Shown here one piece after another: positions 7,698-15,388 of a stretch of 64,000 nt of DNA; position 1 is the stretch's first letter, and every line of letters begins with the position of its first letter. Origin of the DNA: Thaumasiovibrio subtropicus (GTDB lineage: Bacteria; Pseudomonadota; Gammaproteobacteria; Enterobacterales; Vibrionaceae); NCBI RefSeq assembly GCF_019703835.1, contig NZ_AP023054.1, positions 868,001 through 932,000 on the forward strand. Reading direction: 5' to 3'. Both the position numbers and the translations under genes were made by a program. Under the pieces are notes generated by a model. The model did not search any database, was not told the DNA's origin, and saw only the letters and a program-made list of their open reading frames with translations.

Positions 7698-8578
7698 TGA
7701 AATACCTAGATAATCTTAAAGTAAAAGCAACAGAGTGTAAAGATTGGTTCGATTTGGCAAAATCATCTAAAAAGAAGCGGGCTATACTTTTATATGATAT
7801 TGAGAAACCTTTATTAGAAGACTACAGAAAGTACAATAGTAAAGTGAGAAGCTATAGAAGTAAGTTCTCTCAATCTAAATTAAAAGATAATTATACTGTA
7901 TTGCTTGATTTTTACAATAAACCACCAAGCAATCTTGATTCTTTAATTTGTGATAGACGACATAATCATGGTTTAAACGAATGCCCATTTTGTGGCAAGC
8001 CTGTATCTCCTGGGACGTTGGACCACTTTATACCTAAAAATAGTTGGCCTGAATATTCCATTTTACAAAATAACTTGGTGCCTCAATGTAAAGAATGTGC
8101 TCCAATCAAAGGCGATGATTATCACAGCGATAATGGACATGCCATATTTCTAAATCCAATATTTAGTAAATTGCTTTCTTTTGTCGAGTTTAAGATAAAA
8201 ATTGAGTTTAATGAAGAGGTAAAATCTATTAATTTCTTGCCTAAGATTGTTATTCCAAATAATCTTTCAAAGAAAGATCAAAGGAGGATATTATCACATT
8301 TTAAAGCACTTAAAATAAAGAGTAGAATAATTAAATACAGTGCCAGAACAATGAAACGTTGGGAGAATGCTTTGAAAGCATCAGACTTTGATATTTCCGC
8401 TGCACTGCAAACTCGTATTGATGAGAGATCTGATGAAGAAAGATGTAGGGATTGGAAGAGCTCTTTATACACAAGCGTATTGAAACATCATGAATACATG
8501 CAGTATCTGAATAGTCTTAAAGGTGTTAATGCAAAACCCAAAAGAAAAATAAGGAAGAAGGTTGAACTGGATATTTGA
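7697..8578 (+). CDS. HNH endonuclease, PtuB-like partner of the ATPase
   Basis: This 293-residue protein has an HNH/zinc core: Cys96-x2-Cys99 (CPFC), the Asp109-His110 pair (TLDHFIPK), Asn125/Asn126 before LVPQC, and Cys131-x2-Cys134 followed by KGD. In Septu systems the HNH subunit is held by the PtuA ATPase and cuts nucleic acid during phage infection. The ATG overlaps the ATPase stop (TAATG), so the two form one unit. Where many HNH proteins have CN after the second zinc pair, this one has Cys134-Ala135, which may weaken activity. The C-terminal third is lysine/arginine-rich. The reading frame itself is intact. Calling it PtuB is inference from order and motif. Confidence 0.78.
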   Translation: MKYLDNLKVKATECKDWFDLAKSSKKKRAILLYDIEKPLLEDYRKYNSKVRSYRSKFSQSKLKDNYTVLLDFYNKPPSNLDSLICDRRHNHGLNECPFCGKPVSPGTLDHFIPKNSWPEYSILQNNLVPQCKECAPIKGDDYHSDNGHAIFLNPIFSKLLSFVEFKIKIEFNEEVKSINFLPKIVIPNNLSKKDQRRILSHFKALKIKSRIIKYSARTMKRWENALKASDFDISAALQTRIDERSDEERCRDWKSSLYTSVLKHHEYMQYLNSLKGVNAKPKRKIRKKVELDI

Positions 8579-9032
8579 TTTTAAAAACTTACTGGGGAAA
8601 GATTGCTGACGAACATCGCTCTTTAGATTATATTTTTGTATGAGAGTTAGTAGGCAGTGAAGGCGGTGTTTTTCTTCGCTAGGGTTAGATTTATATAGCT
8701 GCGATAATCACTACGGTATGTTTATAACACTAGTTTTGGATGAAGCGTTGAGTTGTTTTTGAGGCTTAAGCTAACTAAATTGCACTTATTAATAAAATGA
8801 ATTCTGTTATACATTTATGATTTACGCTACCTGTTACCAATACTGACGAGAAGCGTGCTAGACATGTGGAACAGAGTAGTGCTTTCTATGTGACGCTTCT
8901 CCGGCTAGCCAGTGCAATGCTAACGAGCAATACAAAATTTTGCGCAATATCCTCAAAAACAACGTTAGAGATAAAGAAGAAAGTAAGAATCTGAATATCA
9001 TAGTCGCTATCTCTTCTTGATTTAGGGTTGCG
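8579..9032. other. Non-coding cargo gap with a long inverted repeat
   Basis: No open reading frame stands out in these 454 bases. GAGAAGCGT at 8848-8856 and ACGCTTCTC at 8893-8901 form a perfect 9-bp stem. An inner ACAT/ATGT pair (8862-8865, 8888-8891) can extend it. A short inverted pair CTAACG/CGTTAG lies just downstream (from about 8931 to 8968). These may be part of an RNA, an operator or decayed DNA. The promoter of the next gene is presumably near 8980-9025 but is not clear. Confidence 0.4.
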
Positions 9033-9545
9033 ATGATGCGCAGTATTTTTCTTGGGTTACTTCTCTTGTTGGCTAGTTCTCCTTCATTGGCAGATATGGA
9101 TCTAAAACTAACACCAAAGATTACTCTTACACTCTCAGAGCCAAACTCAGTTGTTCATACTATGAGTGCTTTACTTATGCGCTTTGATAAGGGCTCTATA
9201 ATGCATGAGCATATTGATCCAGAGAGGGTGTTTGCCCCAACAATCAACCTTACTGGTGTGACTCCTCATTTTTTTAGTGCTCTTTTTAAGCCTGAAGTTT
9301 TGGAAACACTTCCTGATTGGATGATAGCGCTAGCAAAAGAACAGCGTGAAGCTTTCGGCATTACCTTGCCCGTCGATAACTTTTCAATTGAAGATGTACA
9401 TGTTTATTACTTTTTCTCCAAATCAGAAAACACGGGTCATCTCTTCATGATTTCAAACCATTCGGTGCAAAGAATCGAAGTTACTCGCGATGAAGAGCTT
9501 TACCAGAACCTAGTTAACCAATTAAGGATGCACGATGCTAACTGA
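9033..9545 (+). CDS. Unknown exported protein of the island
   Basis: I do not recognise this 170-residue protein. It begins with a clear Sec signal peptide (basic MMRS, hydrophobic IFLGLLLLLASS, cut likely after SLA before DMD), so the mature protein is periplasmic or surface-exposed. There is no lipobox cysteine. The mature part has no cysteine and no motif I can name. Two ATG codons (9033, 9036) are possible starts. It overlaps the next gene by 11 bases, so they form a pair. Base composition matches the AT-rich cargo. A role in defence, superinfection exclusion or envelope modification would be speculation. Confidence 0.72.
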   Translation: MMRSIFLGLLLLLASSPSLADMDLKLTPKITLTLSEPNSVVHTMSALLMRFDKGSIMHEHIDPERVFAPTINLTGVTPHFFSALFKPEVLETLPDWMIALAKEQREAFGITLPVDNFSIEDVHVYYFFSKSENTGHLFMISNHSVQRIEVTRDEELYQNLVNQLRMHDAN

Positions 9546-9858
9546 GAACGAAAAACATGAGTTAAAAGCTTTTCTTATTCAACTTTGGGGAGTGGAAGCT
9601 CAGCAATGGCCAATAAACGAAAAAATGTTTGATGTTACTTTTTTGATGCTAGAAGAATCTAAAAAATGCTCGGATCTTATGGACTTAGTACCAAGACCGA
9701 TGCCAGTCGGTGCAAATCCTTCTAGCTGGTTGACGAAAGAGGTTCGAAAAGCCATCATTCGTCAACTTAAAGATGATAAACAGCATTACTTTCTTTGCGT
9801 ACAAGCCCGAAAGTTGCGATGGAAGATGCGCTTTCTAGAAGCCGCGAATGGGTTTTGA
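9535..9858 (+). CDS. Unknown small cytosolic protein paired with the exported one
   Basis: This 107-residue protein starts inside the end of the preceding gene (11-base overlap), which points to coupled translation. It has no signal peptide or membrane segment. It appears largely helical, with a tryptophan-containing N-terminal half and a basic C-terminal half (VRKAIIRQL and VQARKLRWKMRF). The basic end could bind nucleic acid or a partner. I cannot assign a family. Confidence 0.65.
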   Translation: MLTENEKHELKAFLIQLWGVEAQQWPINEKMFDVTFLMLEESKKCSDLMDLVPRPMPVGANPSSWLTKEVRKAIIRQLKDDKQHYFLCVQARKLRWKMRFLEAANGF

Positions 9859-10049
9859 GATTTAAAGTTAAATTAAGCTTATGAACCTACACTAACCTTT
9901 CTCTGATACATCACTGCTATTCATCTCAATGCCGAGATTTAAGACAATATTGCGCTAAGTCACTACGTATTGGTATGTATTTTTGTATAACCTTATAGAT
10001 AGCAGTGTTTAAAAATACATTTTTCTTTGTCAGGGTATCGGTAGTTGGT

Positions 10050-10970
10050 ATGACGCTCATTCCTTTTGCATTGCGAGAAGCAGATCAAGAACTTGTGGAT
10101 GTCCATGAAGTGCCGCGAGGGCGCAAGAGTGGCTGTATTTGCCCCTCCTGTAAAACGCCACTGACAGCGAGGCAGGGTGATGTTAACGAATGGCACTTTG
10201 CTCACGCGACGAAAGCGGTAAACGACAAAACAGAGAAAGAGTGTGAGTATTCATTTCCGGTGTCTGTGCGTTTGATGCTGCATCAATTGCTGCAAGGCCA
10301 GTTGGATATCACGCTTCCTAGCTACGAAGATACGATAGAAGAACACTCGACACTCACAGGTCGCCAACTTACCCATACTTTCCCAATAACAGAGAGTAAA
10401 ACCGTCACGGTAACGAACGTTCAATCTGACACCCAGTTTGAAGGCACAAGTGTGGATGCGGTGGCAAATGTTGGTGATTACACGATAGTTTTTTATTGTA
10501 CTTACCAAGGGCGATCCGTTCCTTGGTCGTTGGTGCCGCCTCATCATGAAAAGTGTGGCGTGGTAGCGATTGAATTGTGTGAAACCCTCGCGCTGTTTCA
10601 AGAGAAGAAAAGCAAAGAGACAACATACAAAGATGTGTTAATCGAGTTCTTGAAAGAAGGCACCGAGTTTAAACGCTGGGTCTATCATCCGCGTTATGAT
10701 AAATGCCTGAAAGCAGCGCAGTCAGCACTGCACGCTCAGGTCTCTGAGCATAATGCCGATTACCAGCTCTTGTTTTCAGGCCAAGAGGAGGTGAGTGATA
10801 ACCAACGATACGCAGAGTTTGTTGATTTTCTCCATGGACCCCAACGAAAGGTGACTTCAACTAAGTGCATCTTTTACTGTGAAGAGTGTGGTGAGTGTTG
10901 GGAAGGGGATAGCCACCGCTATTGCCCAAACTGTAAAACCTATCTTTATACCAAAGTGCTTGAAGAGTGA
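10050..10970 (+). CDS. CoiA-like zinc protein, possible nuclease
   Basis: The protein (306 residues from ATG 10050) opens like the CoiA competence family: IPFALREADQE, then Cys-Pro-x-Cys (CPSC) within the first 50 residues and the HFAH motif shortly after, which marks CoiA-like nuclease proteins. The end carries a second zinc ribbon, CEECGECW plus CPNC, not usual in the short family members. An in-frame GTG at 10005 would add 15 hydrophobic residues that do not fit the family start, so ATG 10050 is preferred. It is the last cargo gene before the right end of the island. A nuclease or DNA-processing role is inferred from the family only. Confidence 0.7.
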   Translation: MTLIPFALREADQELVDVHEVPRGRKSGCICPSCKTPLTARQGDVNEWHFAHATKAVNDKTEKECEYSFPVSVRLMLHQLLQGQLDITLPSYEDTIEEHSTLTGRQLTHTFPITESKTVTVTNVQSDTQFEGTSVDAVANVGDYTIVFYCTYQGRSVPWSLVPPHHEKCGVVAIELCETLALFQEKKSKETTYKDVLIEFLKEGTEFKRWVYHPRYDKCLKAAQSALHAQVSEHNADYQLLFSGQEEVSDNQRYAEFVDFLHGPQRKVTSTKCIFYCEECGECWEGDSHRYCPNCKTYLYTKVLEE

Positions 10971-11040
10971 TATAACCACACAAATGCCGATTCACTTGAT
11001 TTATTCTAATCCGAATAGCGATAAAGACAATTTGTCAGGC

Positions 11041-11051
11041 TTGGGCTTTAG
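11041..11051 (+). repeat. Right copy of TTGGGCTTTAG, possible integrase arm site
   Basis: This matches 211-221 exactly and lies about 60 bp inside the right attachment repeat. The pairing across both ends of the island suggests integrase arm binding; the function is inference. Confidence 0.4.
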
Positions 11052-11111
11052 TTGGGCTGGTGTGAAAGTGGTTTTGTTAAGTTGCTGATTTTTAAGGTTT
11101 AATTTGGTTGA

Positions 11112-11127
11112 GTGGCGTTCCCACAGG
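11112..11127. repeat. Right attachment repeat within tRNA-Arg
   Basis: This block is identical to 64-79. It covers the CCA end, discriminator base, acceptor strand and part of the T-stem of the tRNA gene read on the minus strand, the usual integration target of P4-type integrases. Confidence 0.88.
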
Positions 11128-11188
11128 GACTCGAACCCCGATCGATCGCTTAGGAGGCGACTGCTCTATCCTGTTGAGCTATAGGAAC
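11113..11188 (-). tRNA. tRNA-Arg, anticodon CCT
   Basis: On the minus strand 76 bases fold as a complete tRNA. The acceptor stem is GTTCCTA with TGGGAAC (one G-T pair), followed by discriminator G and encoded CCA. The D-arm is GCTC/GAGC. The anticodon stem GTCGC/GCGAT has loop CTCCTAA, so the anticodon is CCT for the Arg codon AGG. The T-loop is TTCGAGT. Its 3' end is the attachment site of the island, and integration has kept the gene intact. Confidence 0.97.
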
Positions 11189-11256
11189 GCATAGTTGGGG
11201 AGTTTATAACAAAATCAGCTGCTTATAAACTCCCTATTCAACTGAAATCTCGCGAC

Positions 11257-12390
11257 TTATTTCCCCGACACGACTTTCGTAACCACATCGCCAACTTGGA
11301 TGCTGCCAGCGAGTTCAGGCTGTTTTACGATCACCTCGGCGGATGATTCATAGACGCGGTCGACGGTTAAACGAATATCAGATTTCACCATTCTGCTGCG
11401 AGGAATACCACTTTGATCAACAAAGGCGGCACGGTGCCACAGCATAAGCAGGTCGCCACTTCTTACTCCATGGATCCTGCCGACATTCACTTGTGCCATG
11501 CTGTTATGCGCATTGACGACTTCAGGCAGACTAGCGCGACACGCGAGCTGATTTTCCAGATCGAGCATCATCTGTCGGCTTAGTCTTAATACCATTTGGC
11601 CGTAAGACGATTGCCAGAAACGGGCCGTTTTCGTATCGACTTGGCTTGTACGCTCAAATGGCCACTCCGCAATGTCCCGATAATCCTGCTGGAAAACTAC
11701 TTCACCATTGTTGCCATCCAATACTTGCATGAAAGCGGCAAACTGACGGCTGGTTCTGTCTTTGCTTAACGTGCGTTTTTCTATCGTTGCGGAGAGGTCT
11801 GTTAAATTACCCACAACAATGTACTGTGCATCATTGTCTTGGGCCAGCATGGTTGCGGCTTGTGGAAACTTGGGATTGACATCGACCCGCGTGACCGCCG
11901 GTGAGATGAAACTCTGCGATTGACGATTAATCTGCCGATTAAGCACTTCACTGAAATCATCGCCGAGTTGATAAATCCCCCCCAGTGCCGCGTGTTGCGG
12001 TGTTTGCATACCAAACTGGCTGATAAGCACCGCTTTCTTGTACTGTGTTTTATGGCAAGTTTTTGCCGTTGGGTAGATATCAATACGTGCAGTTACATAG
12101 TACTTGCCGCCACCACGTTTGACATCTACGACTTGAATCTCCCGGACTTCGCTGTCTGAAAACAGGTATTGGTCACGCTCTTGCTCAAGGATGGGCTGCA
12201 TGTAGTTAAAGGTCGATAGATCTGCCCCTGAGTACTGCATCGCTTGGAATACGGCATCCTTTAACGCGTTATTGCGGGCGGCAAGGTTACTCTCCAAGAG
12301 ATCGGCTTGTCCGGTGACTTCAAACCACGTCGCCTGTGCTGGAAGGTGACAACATAAGGCAAGCAGCCAAGCTGAGAATCGTTTTTTCAT
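11257..12390 (-). CDS. flgT: Flagellar H-ring protein FlgT
   Basis: FlgT builds the H-ring around the LP rings of sodium-driven Vibrio-type polar motors and helps the T-ring and stator assemble. The protein (377 residues from the ATG at 12388-12390) has a signal peptide (MKKRF, then a hydrophobic run ending PAQA). The mature N-terminal domain starts WFEVTGQADL, followed by a middle domain and a C-terminal domain ending VGDVVTKVVSG. A 43-residue upstream extension of the frame lacks signal features and was left out. It is transcribed away from flgO, with which it shares an upstream region, as in Vibrio. The stop codon is about 70 bp from tRNA-Arg. Confidence 0.93.
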   Translation of the reverse strand: MKKRFSAWLLALCCHLPAQATWFEVTGQADLLESNLAARNNALKDAVFQAMQYSGADLSTFNYMQPILEQERDQYLFSDSEVREIQVVDVKRGGGKYYVTARIDIYPTAKTCHKTQYKKAVLISQFGMQTPQHAALGGIYQLGDDFSEVLNRQINRQSQSFISPAVTRVDVNPKFPQAATMLAQDNDAQYIVVGNLTDLSATIEKRTLSKDRTSRQFAAFMQVLDGNNGEVVFQQDYRDIAEWPFERTSQVDTKTARFWQSSYGQMVLRLSRQMMLDLENQLACRASLPEVVNAHNSMAQVNVGRIHGVRSGDLLMLWHRAAFVDQSGIPRSRMVKSDIRLTVDRVYESSAEVIVKQPELAGSIQVGDVVTKVVSGK

Positions 12391-12602
12391 AAGGCATCCA
12401 TTTTCGGTATGAAAATTGCTTTTACTAAGCAAAATCCAGAAAACTGCAGAGTTAGTTTTAACGGACAACAACATTTTGACGCAACGGTGCAGCTCGTTAA
12501 ATCTGAGATGGCTATGCAAGGACTATACCTTAAATTGAGCCGGAACAACGACCTGCGATACAGGGAACTGTGAAACCGTATTGATGACTTTGGAGCGGTA
12601 AC
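12391..12602. promoter_or_regulatory. Divergent flgT / flgOP control region
   Basis: This 212-bp region must hold promoters for flgT (minus) and flgOP (plus). A loosely sigma-54-like element with correct spacing, CGGTAT-N5-TTGCT at 12405-12420, points toward flgO but its -24 box is poor. No sigma-28 site with the right spacing was found. Confidence 0.35.
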
Positions 12603-13250
12603 ATGAAAAATTGGACCTATCGAATAAGTGTGATTGTGCTTTCTATTCTGGTTGTGTCTTGCTCATATGCGCCTATTTATAATGGTAAAGAACCTTACAC
12701 TGGCAGTAGTTTTATGTTGAGTGAAACACCACGCCATACCATGGATTTCTTTGTGGAAGGCCTAACCGAGCAGTTGGTGGATTCGAATCAGTACTTAACC
12801 GCACGTACTCCGCTAGCCGTGACGTCATTTGTTGATCTTCAAGCGCTGGATGAAACTAACTGGCTCGGCAACAGTGTTTCAGAAGCATTTATGTTTCAGA
12901 TGCAGCAGCGTGGATATACAGTGGTCGATTTTAAAGCGACAGGTGCCATTCGTGTGACCGAGACAGGGGATTTTGCCGTCAGCCGCAACTGGGAAGACCT
13001 TGCTGGTGAACAACTTGTAGACTACGTGCTTACTGGCACTATGCTTCGCCAAGGCGGAGGCGTGTTGGTCAATGCCAGAATTATCGGTATGCGTTCACGC
13101 GTGGTTATTGCATCCGCGCAGGGCTTTTTGCCCGCAGATCGAATTGGACGTGATATCGATAACTTGAACAAAATGCGAATTGAGAATGGCTCTATCATTC
13201 GCAATGACGTTAATAGCCATGATCGCGGAAACGTGATTTTAAAACCATAG
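12603..13250 (+). CDS. flgO: Outer-membrane lipoprotein FlgO
   Basis: FlgO is a flagellar outer-membrane lipoprotein of Vibrio-type polar flagella that supports motility and flagellar stability. The 215 residues start with a lipoprotein signal peptide whose lipobox is VVSC (Cys20). The FlgO domain follows, with the segment PLAVTSFVDLQALDETNWLG near residues 65-85 and a conserved central part (GAIRVTETGDFAVSRNW). It is 11 bases ahead of flgP with which it forms an operon. Confidence 0.93.
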   Translation: MKNWTYRISVIVLSILVVSCSYAPIYNGKEPYTGSSFMLSETPRHTMDFFVEGLTEQLVDSNQYLTARTPLAVTSFVDLQALDETNWLGNSVSEAFMFQMQQRGYTVVDFKATGAIRVTETGDFAVSRNWEDLAGEQLVDYVLTGTMLRQGGGVLVNARIIGMRSRVVIASAQGFLPADRIGRDIDNLNKMRIENGSIIRNDVNSHDRGNVILKP

Positions 13251-13261
13251 GAGCGGGAACC

Positions 13262-13693
13262 ATGATGGGAAGAATCTTCGCGATTGCGAGCATGTTTTTA
13301 TTGGTTGCCTGCCAGCCTTTGTCAGAGATGCAGAACAACAATATCGTTACCGCTGTGGGCTTTGCTTCAATCAGTGATCAACGCGGTACCACAGAAGATG
13401 AGAAAAAGATCCGTGCAATGCGTGCGTCCAAGCTAGATGCTTACCGAGAACTGACTGAGCAAATTTACGGTTTGCGCTTAAGTGCGCGTGCCGATATGAC
13501 AGATCAACAGCTGGGTACTGAGTTTACCGATGGTGCTGTAGATGGCGTGATTCGCGGTGCGCAGGTGGTACGCAGTTATGTGGTGGGTGATAACTATGTG
13601 ACAGAGATGTCGCTGGATCTCGATATGATGGATCGCCTTAAAGATAATGCTGAAGTGCACTCCATACCGCAAAATTCGGTCACTATGTTCTAA
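13262..13693 (+). CDS. flgP: Outer-membrane lipoprotein FlgP
   Basis: FlgP (143 residues) is an LPP20-family lipoprotein that works with FlgO and FlgT at the outer-membrane end of the motor. The signal peptide ends with the lipobox LVAC (Cys17). The conserved region has GFASISDQRG and the RAMRASKLDAYREL helix. ATG 13262 has a GGAGCGGG site upstream. The flgOP unit ends at a strong hairpin 60 bases further on. Confidence 0.92.
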   Translation: MMGRIFAIASMFLLVACQPLSEMQNNNIVTAVGFASISDQRGTTEDEKKIRAMRASKLDAYRELTEQIYGLRLSARADMTDQQLGTEFTDGAVDGVIRGAQVVRSYVVGDNYVTEMSLDLDMMDRLKDNAEVHSIPQNSVTMF

Positions 13694-13751
13694 ATCTCGG
13701 GATTTGGAATCGCTTACGCAGCCGTTCTCTTCAGAAGCGACAGAAAAACCA

Positions 13752-13784
13752 CAAGGCCGTCAATTTTTCGACGGCCTTTTTGTG
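13752..13784. terminator. Terminator between flgP and flgN
   Basis: AAGGCCGTC and GACGGCCTT form a 9-bp stem with loop AATTTTTC and are followed by TTTT. It lies between convergent flgOP and flgAMN and, with its A-rich left side, may act in both directions. Confidence 0.85.
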
Positions 13785-13856
13785 TCTATCGATTGTGCCT
13801 ATTAATGATGTAGGGAGTACAACTAGAAATCGTTCGAAGCGCAGTTGGAGTAGTGG

Positions 13857-14279
13857 CTAGGCTTTTATATTGGTGCCGAGAGAGCGAATATTGGTGGCGA
13901 CACCTTCGCTGTTGTAACCCATTTGTGATTTGCCGCGTGACTGCTGAAAGAGGTTATTCAGTTTGTGAAAGCTGAGTTGAGCACGTTGTAGTGCTTCACC
14001 ATTCACTTCGTTGTGCATGTGGCAGGTATTAAGGAGTGCTTCGAGTTCGCCGACAAGGCCTTTGAGCGCGTCATCTTCTTTCAGTTGCGCTTTATCCGGA
14101 TGACGTCCGATGATGGCATCTTGCTGTTGGATTTGGTTAAGCTTGGCCAGCTTCTCTTTGGCTTGCTGTTCGATATCGGTTGACTGACGTGCAGCGATAG
14201 CGTCTTTCTCTGCATCGAGAATGACGAGGAGGTCATTGAGCAATTGTTTTTGCTGCTCTAGCAGCGTCAAAAGTTGCAT
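13857..14279 (-). CDS. flgN: Flagellar export chaperone FlgN
   Basis: FlgN (140 residues) binds the hook-filament junction proteins FlgK and FlgL before export. It is almost wholly alpha-helical: the first half is QLLTLLEQQKQLLNDLLVIL, then a charged coiled region, then a C-terminal helix with FHKLNNLFQQSRGKS. It lies 15 bases after flgM on the minus strand, the normal flgMN order, so it is co-transcribed from the sigma-28 promoter before flgM. Confidence 0.92.
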   Translation of the reverse strand: MQLLTLLEQQKQLLNDLLVILDAEKDAIAARQSTDIEQQAKEKLAKLNQIQQQDAIIGRHPDKAQLKEDDALKGLVGELEALLNTCHMHNEVNGEALQRAQLSFHKLNNLFQQSRGKSQMGYNSEGVATNIRSLGTNIKA

Positions 14280-14294
14280 ACTGACGCCTTACAC

Positions 14295-14612
14295 TTAAAA
14301 ACCGCGTAACTCTTCTTCAAATTGCATCATGTTCGATGCAAGACGATCGGCATCGATGACGTAAGAGCCATTTGAAATCGCTTCTTTTATCGATGCAACC
14401 TTCGCAGAGTCAAAACTTGGTTCTGCAGCAAGCTGTTGATGTATCTGACCCACAGATTTTCCTTGCGCACTGAGAGAGACGGCATCGCTACGAGGTGAGC
14501 TGCTTGTCGAGCTAGCCTCACTGCCCGAGTTGCGCGATGCTCCCGGTTTTTCTTGTGCACTACGCTGAGTAGAGTATGTCTGCCCACTACGTAGTTGATC
14601 GATACTGGCCAT
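14295..14612 (-). CDS. flgM: Anti-sigma-28 factor FlgM
   Basis: FlgM (105 residues) holds FliA (sigma-28) inactive until the hook is complete, when it is secreted and late genes are released. The N-terminal half is Ser/Thr-rich and disordered. The C-terminal half has the FliA-binding helices: VASIKEAISNGSYVIDADRLASNMM, typical of the family. A clear sigma-28 promoter precedes it, giving autoregulation by FliA. Confidence 0.95.
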   Translation of the reverse strand: MASIDQLRSGQTYSTQRSAQEKPGASRNSGSEASSTSSSPRSDAVSLSAQGKSVGQIHQQLAAEPSFDSAKVASIKEAISNGSYVIDADRLASNMMQFEEELRGF

Positions 14613-14651
14613 ATTGAAAGCCTTCTAATGGTAAATTCTTGAACTGTCTAT

Positions 14652-14678
14652 TTATCGGCGTTGACTAGGTTAACTTTA
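14652..14678 (-). promoter_or_regulatory. Sigma-28 (FliA) promoter of flgMN
   Basis: Read on the minus strand the site is TAAA, 15 bases, then GCCGATAA, which matches the sigma-28 consensus. It sits about 40 bases before the flgM start. It implies that FlgM is made under FliA control. Confidence 0.9.
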
Positions 14679-14686
14679 GCAGTATT

Positions 14687-15388
14687 TTAGAAATCAACGC
14701 TAACTTCCCCAACGCCGGTTATTCTACCATCAATTACTCGCCGGGACTTGTTGTTTTGTACTTTTATCTGCTCGCCGAGCAGCCCGTCACTTAAGGCTTT
14801 ACCCGGTGTGATGATATTGAGTCCACCACCAGCGGCAATAATACGCACTGTGTCATTACGACAGACCAAGCAAATATCATTCCCTTTGATGATTTCACCC
14901 GGGTTTAAGCCACGGCGAACTTTTGCTCCAACCACTAACTCTGTCTCGTTATAGGTCATTCCACGTTGAAAGCGGCTTTCTGTCATACTAACCTGAACAT
15001 CACTGGCTTGAATAACTTCGCCTCGTCCGAGAGGTCTGGTCGCGACAACGAGCGGCATTTTTACGTGAATACGCACTGGGACATAAATTTGCCAAGTGGG
15101 TTGTGGGCAGCGAATGAGCACGTTGACGCTGTGCGTGAGGTTTTGTCGGCCGGGGATACTGGGCTCGAGTGGGACTTGGCATTCACTGAGGCGCAAACGT
15201 GAGTCTAACTGTGTTGCTTGAATGTTGAGTTCGCCATAGTCAGGCAACATCACTTGCTCTTCAACATAGTTTTCTGCGAGTTGTTGTACTAGATTTAAGA
15301 TATTGTCACTGTTTTGCTCAGTATCAGCTAACGTTAACCGTGTGAAGCACGTGAGCAACATGATGAAAACGAGAGTGTAAGAACGCAT
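14687..15388 (-). CDS. flgA: P-ring assembly chaperone FlgA
   Basis: FlgA (233 residues) is the periplasmic chaperone for polymerisation of FlgI into the P ring. It begins with a signal peptide (MRSYTLVFIMLLTCFT, cleavage near LTLA). The C-terminal half holds the SAF-like domain (ATRPLGRGEVIQASDV) and the conserved GLNPGEIIKGNDI and RVIDGRITGVGEV segments. The frame is open upstream to 15568, but those 60 residues do not look like a signal peptide and would overlap cheV. It is divergent from cheV. Confidence 0.93.
   Translation of the reverse strand: MRSYTLVFIMLLTCFTRLTLADTEQNSDNILNLVQQLAENYVEEQVMLPDYGELNIQATQLDSRLRLSECQVPLEPSIPGRQNLTHSVNVLIRCPQPTWQIYVPVRIHVKMPLVVATRPLGRGEVIQASDVQVSMTESRFQRGMTYNETELVVGAKVRRGLNPGEIIKGNDICLVCRNDTVRIIAAGGGLNIITPGKALSDGLLGEQIKVQNNKSRRVIDGRITGVGEVSVDF

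Larger units (their letters stand above)
64..11127. mobile_element. Integrated satellite-like island at tRNA-Arg(CCT)
   Basis: The element is bounded by the 16-bp direct repeat GTGGCGTTCCCACAGG at 64-79 and 11112-11127. The right copy covers the last 15 bases of an intact tRNA-Arg gene, including CCA. Inside are a P4-type integrase next to the left repeat, an AlpA-like regulator, a primase/VirE-helicase protein, an iteron-like cluster and cargo genes. That order (int, alpA, pri, origin, cargo) is typical of P4-like satellites and Gram-negative PICIs. No capsid, portal or terminase gene is visible, so self-packaging is unlikely. The cargo half is clearly more AT-rich than the flagellar region. 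The satellite label is inference from gene content; the boundaries are seen directly. Confidence 0.88.

Noticed and set aside
8927..8975. Possible integron attC site (CTAACG ... CGTTAG)
   Set aside because: Only a 6-bp outer pair matches. The inner boxes do not pair, the outer 7-mers miss the RYYYAAC/GTTRRRY pattern at one or more positions, and no integrase of the integron type is in the window.
12405..12420. Sigma-54-like site CGGTAT-N5-TTGCT before flgO
   Set aside because: Spacing is right but the -24 box is poor and it is 180 bases from flgO. I did not list it as a promoter on its own.
14966..15202. Plus-strand frame inside flgA
   Set aside because: The opposite strand encodes a clear FlgA with a signal peptide and SAF-like domain; the plus-strand frame has no motif or ribosome site.
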